Shown here: one piece after another, positions 8,566 through 15,230 of the stretch
Numbering within the stretch: the stretch's first letter is position 1
How the letters are laid out: every line of letters begins with the position of its first letter
Assembly: GCA_002309335.1 (NCBI GenBank)
Contig: DBXH01000031.1
Span: forward strand, 1-29,403
Source of the DNA: Bacteroidales bacterium UBA1217
GTDB taxonomy: Bacteria > Bacteroidota > Bacteroidia > Bacteroidales > P3
Direction: 5' to 3'
DNA: 29,403 bases
Position numbers and translations under genes: made by a program
The notes under the pieces: generated by a model
Databases searched by the model: none
Told to the model about the DNA's origin: nothing
The model's input: the letters and a program-made list of their open reading frames with translations, nothing else

Positions 8566-9540
8566 ATGAACAGGCGCCAGACATCGGAACTCCGCCAACG
8601 CGTAAGACACTCGCGGGCATTTGTCTTTGCCCTGATTGCCATTGCGATTGTATGGCTCGTCTCCGCGATGTCTGAACGCAAGATATTCCGCGAACATTAC
8701 CGACTGTTTCTCGACGGAATCGACACAGCTCAATATGCCGTCACCAATGTCGACAGCACCATTACTCTCGACATAACAAGCAACGGCTTTTATGCTTTCC
8801 GCAGGGGAATGAAAAAACCGCATTCCGTACACCTCAACATATCCAAGAAGATCAGAAAAAGCGACAACGATATAGTTCAACTGTCACTTGAAGTAAATGA
8901 CTATTGGGATATAATACGCAATCAAATAGATATGCGTGGAGTATCGGAAATCAACGCTGTAAACAACAAACTGCATTTGAGTTATGCCCGAAGGGAGAAG
9001 AAAGCATTCTTGCCAAAAATCGATGCCGTTGAATTCCAGTTCGAAGGTATGGTAGGACTCTGTGGCGAGCCCAAAATAATACCCGACAGCGTATATCTTT
9101 ATGGCAGTGCGGCATCACTTGCAAAGATTGACGCCATATCTGCCGAGCCTCAGACGCTGCAGCATATACGAATGAGCGGAAAATACCGCGTCAAACTGCA
9201 ACCCGACTGGGAAAAACTCCCCGACTTGCGCATATCAACAAAGTACATCGACATCTTTGTCCCCGTCGAGACTTTTACGGAAAAAGCAATCACAGTACCT
9301 GTCGAATTTACAACCGAAGGCAACATCAAACGCATTCAATTGTTTCCGTCAAACGTCACCGTGAACTGTCTTGTGCCACGCAAAGACTACGCATCGGTAC
9401 AGGAGAAGGACTTTCAGGTTGTTGCATCAATCAACGATGACTCAAGTAATTACATCAAACCTGTAATAACGCACTTTCCGGCCAACGTCCGTATCAAATC
9501 AATTACTCCATCACAAATCCAATACATCATAATAAAATGA
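8566..9540 (+). CDS. YbbR-like domain membrane protein (CdaR-like)
   Basis: A 324-residue protein with one N-terminal transmembrane segment (about residues 19-35) and a beta-rich extracytoplasmic region. Repeated YbbR-like units are suggested by IPDSVYLYGSAASLAKIDAISAEPQTL and the following VPVEF / FPSNVTVNCLVP strands. In Firmicutes YbbR/CdaR binds the diadenylate cyclase CdaA; no cdaA is present here, so that role is not inferred. The conserved yajC-ybbR-coaE order supports the family call. Its stop overlaps the coaE start as ATGA (9537-9540), indicating translational coupling. Confidence 0.8.
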   Translation: MNRRQTSELRQRVRHSRAFVFALIAIAIVWLVSAMSERKIFREHYRLFLDGIDTAQYAVTNVDSTITLDITSNGFYAFRRGMKKPHSVHLNISKKIRKSDNDIVQLSLEVNDYWDIIRNQIDMRGVSEINAVNNKLHLSYARREKKAFLPKIDAVEFQFEGMVGLCGEPKIIPDSVYLYGSAASLAKIDAISAEPQTLQHIRMSGKYRVKLQPDWEKLPDLRISTKYIDIFVPVETFTEKAITVPVEFTTEGNIKRIQLFPSNVTVNCLVPRKDYASVQEKDFQVVASINDDSSNYIKPVITHFPANVRIKSITPSQIQYIIIK

Positions 9541-10124
9541 AACACATTGGATTGACAGGCGGCATTGGCTGTGGAAAGACTACAGTGCTTAGAGAGTTCC
9601 AGAAACTTGGCGTTCCCTGTTTCATCGCCGACCAGATTGCAGGCAAATACTATGACAATGCTGATTTTCTGAAAGATATCCGGGCACTTTTCGGCGACAT
9701 CATCTTCAACCCCGACGGAAGCGTCGACAAACAGAAGATTGCCCATATCGTGTTCAACGACAGGGATCTGCTTTTGAAGCTAAATACGCTTATCCATCCT
9801 CGGGTGATGAATGATTTCCGACAATGGGCCAGCCGACAAACAGTTCCATACGTAATCCTCGAATCCGCCATAATATACGAATATAATCTTGAAAGGCATC
9901 TGGATCAAGTAATTACAGTATATCTTGAGAAAGAAGAGCGGCTGAGACGCTTGGAGTTGCGCGACCGTGTTTCACGAACGGTGCTTGAAGAAAGAATGCG
10001 GAACCAGATGAGCGCGGAAGAGAAAATGGATCGCGCCGACTATGTAATCCTTAATTACGAAGGCAATCCACGCAGCAGGCAAGTCGGCACCATAAACGCA
10101 AAAATAAAAAAATCAATTCTATAA
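9537..10124 (+). CDS. coaE: Dephospho-CoA kinase
   Basis: Last step of coenzyme A synthesis: ATP-dependent phosphorylation of dephospho-CoA at the 3'-hydroxyl. The 195-residue protein carries the P-loop GGIGCGKTT at residues 8-16. Further family features are DQIAGKYYD, the IHPRVMNDFRQW region and the lid-type stretch LRRLELRDRVSRTVLEERMRNQMSAEEK. Length is typical. Start codon is fixed by the ATGA overlap with the upstream ybbR-like gene. A 23-bp gap separates it from the flavoprotein gene downstream. Confidence 0.95.
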   Translation: MKHIGLTGGIGCGKTTVLREFQKLGVPCFIADQIAGKYYDNADFLKDIRALFGDIIFNPDGSVDKQKIAHIVFNDRDLLLKLNTLIHPRVMNDFRQWASRQTVPYVILESAIIYEYNLERHLDQVITVYLEKEERLRRLELRDRVSRTVLEERMRNQMSAEEKMDRADYVILNYEGNPRSRQVGTINAKIKKSIL

Positions 10125-10147
10125 CCCTCAACTCAACCCCTCGCATT

Positions 10148-12427
10148 ATGTACAAAATTCTGAAAAAAGAACAGCTTACCGAAAACATCTACCTGATGGA
10201 CATTGAAGCTTCCTGGATAGCACAATCAGGACTTCCCGGACAGTTTGTCATTGTGATACCCCACGAGCGCGGAGAGCGTGTACCGCTGACGATCTGCGAC
10301 ATAGACCGCGTGCGCAATTCCGTGACCATTGTCTATCAAGTGGTTGGCGACTCGACCAAAAGACTCGCCGCGATGAACGAAGGCGAGAGCATCTTCACCA
10401 TCGTAGGACCTTTGGGCAGACGTGCTGAAATCATTGAGAACAAGGCACTGAGGGAGTCAAAGGGCACCCGTATACTCTTTGTTGCCGGCGGTGTAGGCAC
10501 AGCTCCTGTTTATCCGCAAGCGAAATGGGCTCACGAACAGGGTATTGCCTGCGACGTCATCATTGGCGCCCGCAACCAAAGTCTGCTTTTCTTTGAGGAA
10601 AAGATGCGTAAAGAGTGTGACAATCTTTATGTTATGACCGATGATGGCAGCTATGCCGAAAAAGGTCTTGTTACCGACAAAATAAAACAGTTGATTGAGG
10701 GTGGAAAACATTACGACTGCTGCGTTGCCATCGGACCTCTGCCAATGATGAAGTTCGTGTCGCTGCTCACCAAACAATACGACCTGCCAACAGTGGTCTC
10801 CCTCAACTCTATGATGGTCGACGGAACCGGTATGTGCGGAGCCTGTCGTGTATCCGTAGGCGACAAAATCAAGTTCACCTGTGTCGACGGACCCGAATTC
10901 GACGGTCATTTGGTCAATTTTGACGAGGCAATGAAACGCCTTGCAAAACCCGACCCAGTAAAATACCGCATAGCCACAAGCGACGAAGGACATAGCTGCA
11001 ATCTTGCCGCTGCCGTGGAGAGCCAATTGCAGATTGAAGACAACAAGAAGCGCCAAAAACCTGAGGAACAGAATCCATTGGCACGCATCCACAACTTCGA
11101 CGAGGTTTCAAAGGGCTTCACCGAAGAACAAGCTGTAGCCGAAGCAAGCCGCTGTCTCAACTGCAAGAAGCCCCTTTGCGTAGGCCAATGCCCTGTCAGC
11201 ATCCGCATACCAGACTTCATCGCTGCGGTAAAAGGACGTGATTTTGCCAAAGCCGGAAGCATCATCGCCGAGGACTCTGCCCTACCCGCTGTCTGCGGAC
11301 GAGTGTGCCCTCAGGAAACACAATGCGAGGGTTCCTGCATCCTCGGCAAAAAAGGCGACCCGATAGCCATCGGAGCCCTCGAGCGCTTCGTGGCCGACTG
11401 GAACCGCGAGAACGGAGGACGGAAAACGGAAAACGTAGAACGCAAGACATCTGCGAAAAAAGTCGCAGTAATCGGTAGCGGTCCTTCGGGTCTTACCTGC
11501 GCCGGAGACCTCGCTAAAAAGGGTTACACAGTGACCATCTTTGAGGCTCTACAACACGCTGGCGGCGTGCTTGTCTACGGCATCCCCGAGTTCCGTCTGC
11601 CCAAACAGAAAGTGGTTGCTCCAGAGATTGAAAATCTAAAGAAACTTGGCGTTGAGATAGAGACTAACGTCATCGTAGGACGCTCGATCACAATCGACGA
11701 CCTTTTCGAAAAACACCATTACGATGCAGTATATATTGCATCAGGCGCAGGATTGCCCAAGTTTATGAACATCCCTGGCGAGACATTGGTTGGTGTAATA
11801 TCCGCAAATGAACTGCTTACGCGCACAAACCTGATGCACGGTTATGACGAGAGCTACGACACTCCAATCATTCTTGGCCGCAAAGTGGCCGTTGTTGGCG
11901 GCGGCAACGTAGCTATGGATGCCGCACGAACCGCCCGTAGACTTGGCTGCGAAGTTACCGTTATCTACCGTCGCGGCGAAGAGGATATGCCTGCCCGCAA
12001 GGAAGAGGTGCACCACGCCAAAGAGGAAGGCATCCAATTCAGTTTCCAGACCAACCCCGTGGCTGTCCTCGACGATGGCAAAGGCAATGTTGCCGGTGTT
12101 AAACTGGTGCGTATGGCTATGGGTGAGCCTGATGCCAGCGGCAGACGGCGTTTCTCGGAAATTGAAGGCAGCCAGTTTGATATGGAGCTCGACAATCTTA
12201 TCATTGCCCTCGGCACAAGTCCCAACCCTCTTATTAAGAGTACCACTCCAGGTCTCGACACCGAAAGTTGGGGCGGCATTATAGCCACACCCGAAGGTCT
12301 CACATCACGCGAAAGAGTCTATGCCGGAGGCGATGCCGTCAGCGGTGCCGCTACAGTCATCCTCGCTATGGGTGCCGGCCGCCAAGCCGCCAAAGCCATC
12401 GACGAGATGCTGAAAAAAAACAATTAA
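10148..12427 (+). CDS. Fused NfnA/NfnB-type flavoprotein (ferredoxin-NADP reductase subunit alpha + glutamate synthase small-subunit-like)
   Basis: The 759-residue protein joins two subunits that are separate in many bacteria. Residues 1-~280 are a PyrK/NfnA-like FAD/NAD-binding module ending in a [2Fe-2S] site (C230, C233, C245; D225 may be a fourth ligand). Residues ~320-759 are a GltD/NfnB-like module with two [4Fe-4S] cysteine sets (C337, C340, C345, C349 and C384, C388, C394, C398), then Rossmann motifs VIGSGPSGL (from 443) and VAVVGGGNVAMDA. Related proteins are annotated as sulfide dehydrogenase/NADPH-dependent glutamate synthase or as electron-bifurcating Nfn transhydrogenase; which reaction applies here cannot be read from sequence. 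The linker at about 419-437 (RENGGRKTENVERKTSAKK) is low-complexity and derives from a repeat also seen near 15003. It follows coaE by 23 bp. Confidence 0.88.
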   Translation: MYKILKKEQLTENIYLMDIEASWIAQSGLPGQFVIVIPHERGERVPLTICDIDRVRNSVTIVYQVVGDSTKRLAAMNEGESIFTIVGPLGRRAEIIENKALRESKGTRILFVAGGVGTAPVYPQAKWAHEQGIACDVIIGARNQSLLFFEEKMRKECDNLYVMTDDGSYAEKGLVTDKIKQLIEGGKHYDCCVAIGPLPMMKFVSLLTKQYDLPTVVSLNSMMVDGTGMCGACRVSVGDKIKFTCVDGPEFDGHLVNFDEAMKRLAKPDPVKYRIATSDEGHSCNLAAAVESQLQIEDNKKRQKPEEQNPLARIHNFDEVSKGFTEEQAVAEASRCLNCKKPLCVGQCPVSIRIPDFIAAVKGRDFAKAGSIIAEDSALPAVCGRVCPQETQCEGSCILGKKGDPIAIGALERFVADWNRENGGRKTENVERKTSAKKVAVIGSGPSGLTCAGDLAKKGYTVTIFEALQHAGGVLVYGIPEFRLPKQKVVAPEIENLKKLGVEIETNVIVGRSITIDDLFEKHHYDAVYIASGAGLPKFMNIPGETLVGVISANELLTRTNLMHGYDESYDTPIILGRKVAVVGGGNVAMDAARTARRLGCEVTVIYRRGEEDMPARKEEVHHAKEEGIQFSFQTNPVAVLDDGKGNVAGVKLVRMAMGEPDASGRRRFSEIEGSQFDMELDNLIIALGTSPNPLIKSTTPGLDTESWGGIIATPEGLTSRERVYAGGDAVSGAATVILAMGAGRQAAKAIDEMLKKNN
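11410..11443 (+). repeat. AACGGA-type repeat inside the flavoprotein coding sequence
   Basis: An imperfect tandem series of AACGGAGGACGGAAAACGGA units, read in frame as part of the linker between the FeS domain and the FAD Rossmann domain (about residues 421-432). A similar unit series lies in intergenic DNA at 15003-15028. Confidence 0.55.
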
Positions 12428-12437
12428 TAAAAAAAAT

Positions 12438-13898
12438 ATGGAACTTAACAATAATCTTATTGTTGGAAACATCCTACAGACACTCAACGATGCCTGTAAA
12501 GATTTTCTTTCTCAAATCAGAGCTATTGGTCCACAGGTTAAAGAAGAGGGTAAAGAAAACTATTTGCACCTGCTTGGAAGCCTTGAAAACTTTAGGTTTA
12601 TTATATCACAGCACTTAACAGCCAACAGTTTAGAATTAACTGATATCTGCTTTTCCGACATCCTTAATGCTAATTTCTCAACCTCAATACGTAACAAAAA
12701 ACACAAATCAATTGCATATTATGTTCAATATGGCATTTGCGGTGAAAAGACCAGACTTAAGGATTCTGACGAGATACGCGATATCTTTACAATAAAGAAT
12801 TGCCTACCGGTAATGAATTTCGTTCCTGCGCAATTGGCCGACAACGCAATAAAATATATGCCCACTTACGGCCAACTGACCGTGGTGGCTACAATCACAG
12901 AAAAACGCAAATCTTTCAGACTCACCAATATTGGGCCAATGCTTACACAGGAAGATTTGAATAACGCTATCGAAGGACGTGGCAATCGCGGCGTATACGC
13001 ACAAGAAAACGCCCTTGGAATGGGGCTAGGACTCTATGAAGCAACCCAAATTGTCAATATGCACTGGTGGCTGGAACCAAACATCAGCGTAACTGCCAAC
13101 TATGACGACGGTACACAAGAAACCAACCTGAAAGACCTATTGAAAGACACTACACTGAACAGCATCCCACTATGCAATTTCAGCGTGTTTATGCAATTCC
13201 TCAAAGGCGCGGAATCACAAATCGACAAAGAAGAACTAAAGCAATGGCAAGAAACCAACTTACCCGAAATCATATTACACAATCTACTACAAATTAGACC
13301 AAAGCTTGTTGAACTGACTCGCAATATAGAACACAACATAATTATGAGAGACAACGACTTCAGTTGGAGACCGGCCTGCTACAAAATGTACGCGATGCTT
13401 GACAGCATATCCGACCTGATGAGCGTTGCAACAATTGCTGTTTTTGGCGAGCAAGACGAGATCGTAGATCGTCTTATTGGCGATATTTGTCCACTGGATC
13501 TTAACAAAATTATCAAAAACAAGATACTTAACATCCTTAAATATTTATATCCTCAAAAAGACATAGAAGTATTCCACACAGGCCGACTAAAAGTACTCAA
13601 CCTTCCAGCAGGCACACACACCCTGCTCAATGGCATCATCAAAACCATCATTTCACAAAGTCCTGACAAAGCACAATTAACAGTGGAATATGCATCAAAC
13701 AAATATAATGAGATGATATCCTTCTCATCCAACGAAATCAACTTCCAAAGGCTTTTCGACATCAATCTCGCTGAAAAAAACAATGACAGCCTTCTCTGGC
13801 ACAAATTGGATTTATACGATCTCCTTGCCAGCGGATGTGGATTCAACTTAAATTTAACGCACAACAGTTTAACCCTCAGCACACAAGTGTCTTTATGA
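12438..13898 (+). CDS. GHKL ATPase-domain protein, histidine-kinase-like, function unknown
   Basis: A 486-residue soluble protein with no signal peptide or membrane segment. Residues ~115-225 look like a GHKL (HATPase_c) domain. The N box is QLADNAIKYMP with N136 and K139. A G1-like stretch is LTNIGP (G166), followed by EGRGNRG and the G2 box GMGLGL at 194-199. Residues ~1-80 are helical and could be a dimerisation segment (HLLGSLENFRFIISQH), but a phospho-acceptor His is not certain. Residues ~230-486 may be a second, degenerate copy of the same architecture: a helical pair, then LLNGIIKTIISQSPDKAQLTVEY resembling an N-box strand-helix but lacking the N/D and glycine motifs. It starts 10 bp after the flavoprotein gene and overlaps the next gene by ATGA. 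Noticeably AT-richer than its upstream neighbour. ATPase-fold call is fairly firm; kinase activity is inference. Confidence 0.7.
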   Translation: MELNNNLIVGNILQTLNDACKDFLSQIRAIGPQVKEEGKENYLHLLGSLENFRFIISQHLTANSLELTDICFSDILNANFSTSIRNKKHKSIAYYVQYGICGEKTRLKDSDEIRDIFTIKNCLPVMNFVPAQLADNAIKYMPTYGQLTVVATITEKRKSFRLTNIGPMLTQEDLNNAIEGRGNRGVYAQENALGMGLGLYEATQIVNMHWWLEPNISVTANYDDGTQETNLKDLLKDTTLNSIPLCNFSVFMQFLKGAESQIDKEELKQWQETNLPEIILHNLLQIRPKLVELTRNIEHNIIMRDNDFSWRPACYKMYAMLDSISDLMSVATIAVFGEQDEIVDRLIGDICPLDLNKIIKNKILNILKYLYPQKDIEVFHTGRLKVLNLPAGTHTLLNGIIKTIISQSPDKAQLTVEYASNKYNEMISFSSNEINFQRLFDINLAEKNNDSLLWHKLDLYDLLASGCGFNLNLTHNSLTLSTQVSL

Positions 13899-14623
13899 GC
13901 AACAGCAAAAATTTCCTCTCCAACTGGGCCAACATTGCACAGATTGTGTCCCTCTTGCTTGTAATACCATCTTTTTTTAAAAACGTACGCGACTGGATGA
14001 CCAGCATTCTATCTGTGCAAGCTATGTCCGTAATAATCATCATTCTAACAACACTCTGCATCTTTTTAACTATAAGAATAATAAGCAAAAAAACGAAGGA
14101 AAACAAAAATAGCGAGATAAAAAACCTTAACATCACACAATCAGAACCATACATACTTGTTGTGGACGATGACCAAAACGTACTAGATGCCATTGGTGAC
14201 AGACTAAGACCCATTTACAGAAACCTCTGCCTGTCGCTGTCGTTACCAGACATGCTTATGGCTCGGGGGTTCGACATCATTATTGCTGACATAGCAAACG
14301 CCGGATACAGAAAAGGAATGACCGATACTACCCTCAACAAGCTAAAACACGACTACCCTTACAAATACGTGTGTGCAATATCATCCGTCATTAAATTTAA
14401 GGACAAGGTCAACCTAATAGACCGCTTTTTCGAGAAAGACAAAGCAGCCAACTACATAGATCAGATTGTAACTGAAATAGGCAACTATCGCGACCAGATG
14501 TGCCATGTAGATACCCGCTGGAGCCAAGTCGAAGCCAATCTAAAAGCGCAGCACCGCACGGCAGAAGAAATCCAACAAATAAAAGAAGATTACAAACGCG
14601 ACATTATCTCAAAATCCATATAA
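13895..14623 (+). CDS. Membrane-anchored receiver-domain protein without output domain
   Basis: A 242-residue protein. Two hydrophobic helices (about 14-28 and 44-63) are followed by a charged linker and a response-regulator receiver fold (~86-195). The pattern is YILVVDDDQNVLDAI (acidic D91-D93), FDIIIADIA with the expected phospho-acceptor D132, CAISSVI (S163/S164) and FFEKD with the conserved Lys at 181. The C-terminal ~45 residues are charged and helical; no DNA-binding or enzymatic output domain is visible. Start is the ATG at 13895, whose ATGA overlaps the stop of the GHKL gene, so the two are translationally coupled and very likely partners. An upstream in-frame ATG at 13835 would lie inside the GHKL gene and is less likely. 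Receiver call is strong by motif; partnership is inference. Confidence 0.75.
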   Translation: MSNSKNFLSNWANIAQIVSLLLVIPSFFKNVRDWMTSILSVQAMSVIIIILTTLCIFLTIRIISKKTKENKNSEIKNLNITQSEPYILVVDDDQNVLDAIGDRLRPIYRNLCLSLSLPDMLMARGFDIIIADIANAGYRKGMTDTTLNKLKHDYPYKYVCAISSVIKFKDKVNLIDRFFEKDKAANYIDQIVTEIGNYRDQMCHVDTRWSQVEANLKAQHRTAEEIQQIKEDYKRDIISKSI

Positions 14624-14773
14624 CTACTACTAATCACATTTCAACACCTTAAACATCAATACTTATTAAGTTTTATTATTATCTCAGACATAATTAATGT
14701 CTCTCCGCTCGTTGTGACGGAGTTCAGATTCGCCACAATAGGCATTTAAATTGTGTACTTAAATTTAAGGAGC

Positions 14774-14843
14774 GCAATCCCATAGTATTTGGCAATATTG
14801 TTCAGCCTATCAATAGAAAACCACTACGTGGTATTGTGATTGC
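14774..14843. repeat. Imperfect inverted repeat enclosing an inner hairpin
   Basis: GCAATC at 14774-14779 pairs with GATTGC at 14838-14843, and flanking bases partly extend the stem. Inside it CCAC-TAC-GTGG (14821-14831) forms a second hairpin. The block lies 150 bp after the receiver gene and 12 bp before a terminator-like hairpin, so it could be a structured 3' UTR or small RNA, or the remains of a mobile element. Confidence 0.4.
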
Positions 14844-14855
14844 ACTATTTTTTTG

Positions 14856-14884
14856 AAAAAAGGATACCGGATGGGTCCTTTTTT
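14856..14884 (+). terminator. Terminator-like hairpin after the GHKL/receiver genes
   Basis: A perfect 9-bp stem AAAAAAGGA (14856-14864) / TCCTTTTTT (14876-14884) with an 11-nt loop. The run of T on the plus strand fits an intrinsic terminator for the long leuS-to-receiver series. The symmetric A tract would also allow termination from the other side. The stem is AT-rich and therefore weak. Confidence 0.5.
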
Positions 14885-14900
14885 GCTTCTATTTGCATTG

Positions 14901-14950
14901 TGTCATAATATGTCATAATGTGTCATATCGTTTCATAATGTGTCATATCA
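14901..14950 (+). repeat. Five tandem 10-bp repeats, TGTCATAATR type
   Basis: The units are TGTCATAATA, TGTCATAATG, TGTCATATCG, TTTCATAATG and TGTCATATCA, in exact 10-bp register with no spacers. One helical turn per unit would place identical contacts on one face of the DNA. The array ends 8 bp before the TTTG box of a promoter, which suggests an operator or activator site; no cognate protein is identified. Confidence 0.75.
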
Positions 14951-14958
14951 AGTCAATT

Positions 14959-14991
14959 TTTGAAGATGGTGGCGTTTTTGGTGTATCTTTG
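14959..14991 (+). promoter_or_regulatory. Predicted Bacteroidota promoter with no gene downstream
   Basis: TTTG at 14959-14962, a 21-bp spacer, TATCTTTG at 14984-14991: an exact match to TTTG-N19-21-TAnnTTTG. Transcription would start near 15000 and run toward the 3' end of lepB on the opposite strand. The only open frames downstream are short and unlike proteins. Confidence 0.6.
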
Positions 14992-15002
14992 CAGCGTCGT
15001 TT

Positions 15003-15028
15003 GAACGGAGAACGGGAAAACGGAGAGA
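15003..15028 (+). repeat. Intergenic AACGGAGAACGG repeat
   Basis: GAACGGAGAACGGGAAAACGGAGAG is a short imperfect tandem repeat of ACGGAGA/ACGGAAA units, closely similar to the stretch inside the flavoprotein gene at 11410-11443. Confidence 0.5.
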
Positions 15029-15074
15029 ACACACGCCCCCGTCCTTCGGACTTTAATTCTCCGCTTTGCTATCA

Positions 15075-15093
15075 AAACATCCACTGGATGTTT
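15075..15093 (-). terminator. Hairpin downstream of lepB, possible weak terminator
   Basis: A perfect stem AAACATCC/GGATGTTT with a 3-nt loop. On the minus strand it is followed by TTTTGAT, a short T tract, about 140 bp past the lepB stop. It could end lepB transcription or protect the 3' end; evidence is structural only. Confidence 0.3.
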
Positions 15094-15132
15094 CTTCACC
15101 TTCTAACTTAGAGGGGGAAAGAACGAGAGAGG

Positions 15133-15146
15133 TCTTTGACATATTG
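15133..15146 (+). promoter_or_regulatory. TCTTTGACATATTG motif, boxA-like leader signal (tentative)
   Basis: TCTTTGACATATTG lies about 135 nt downstream of the predicted start of the orphan promoter. It resembles the TCTTTGA-type boxA sequences of antiterminated leaders. I cannot confirm its conservation here. Confidence 0.25.
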
Positions 15147-15230
15147 AAATATAGGTTACAAAACAATCTAAAACGGATTGGGTGTTTTGGATTATCTGAA
15201 CCCAGATGTGGAGATTGTTCCGCTGAGGCG

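Larger units (their letters stand above)
14624..15230. other. 607-bp non-coding region rich in hairpins and repeats
   Basis: No convincing gene on either strand. In order it holds: a small hairpin CTCCG/CGGAG (14703-14722), a ~70-nt inverted-repeat block (14774-14843), a terminator-like hairpin (14856-14884), five 10-bp tandem repeats (14901-14950), a good promoter (14959-14991), an AACGGAGAACGG repeat (15003-15028), a GC-rich CCCCCGTCCTTCGGAC stretch (15035-15051), a perfect 8-bp stem hairpin (15075-15093) and a TCTTTGACATATTG motif (15133-15146). The plus-strand promoter faces the 3' end of the convergent lepB gene. Confidence 0.7.

Noticed and set aside
14660..14850. Transposase remnant on the minus strand
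   Set aside because: A short minus-strand reading (MPIVANLNSVTTSGE) looked possibly mobile-element related, but no transposase motif or terminal repeats with target duplication could be shown.
14901..14950. Tandem repeats considered as a CRISPR array
   Set aside because: Units are 10 bp with no spacers and no cas genes nearby.
14893..15111. 72-codon plus-strand frame after the receiver gene
   Set aside because: Its N-terminus is translated from the 10-bp tandem repeats and it crosses the predicted promoter; not protein-like.
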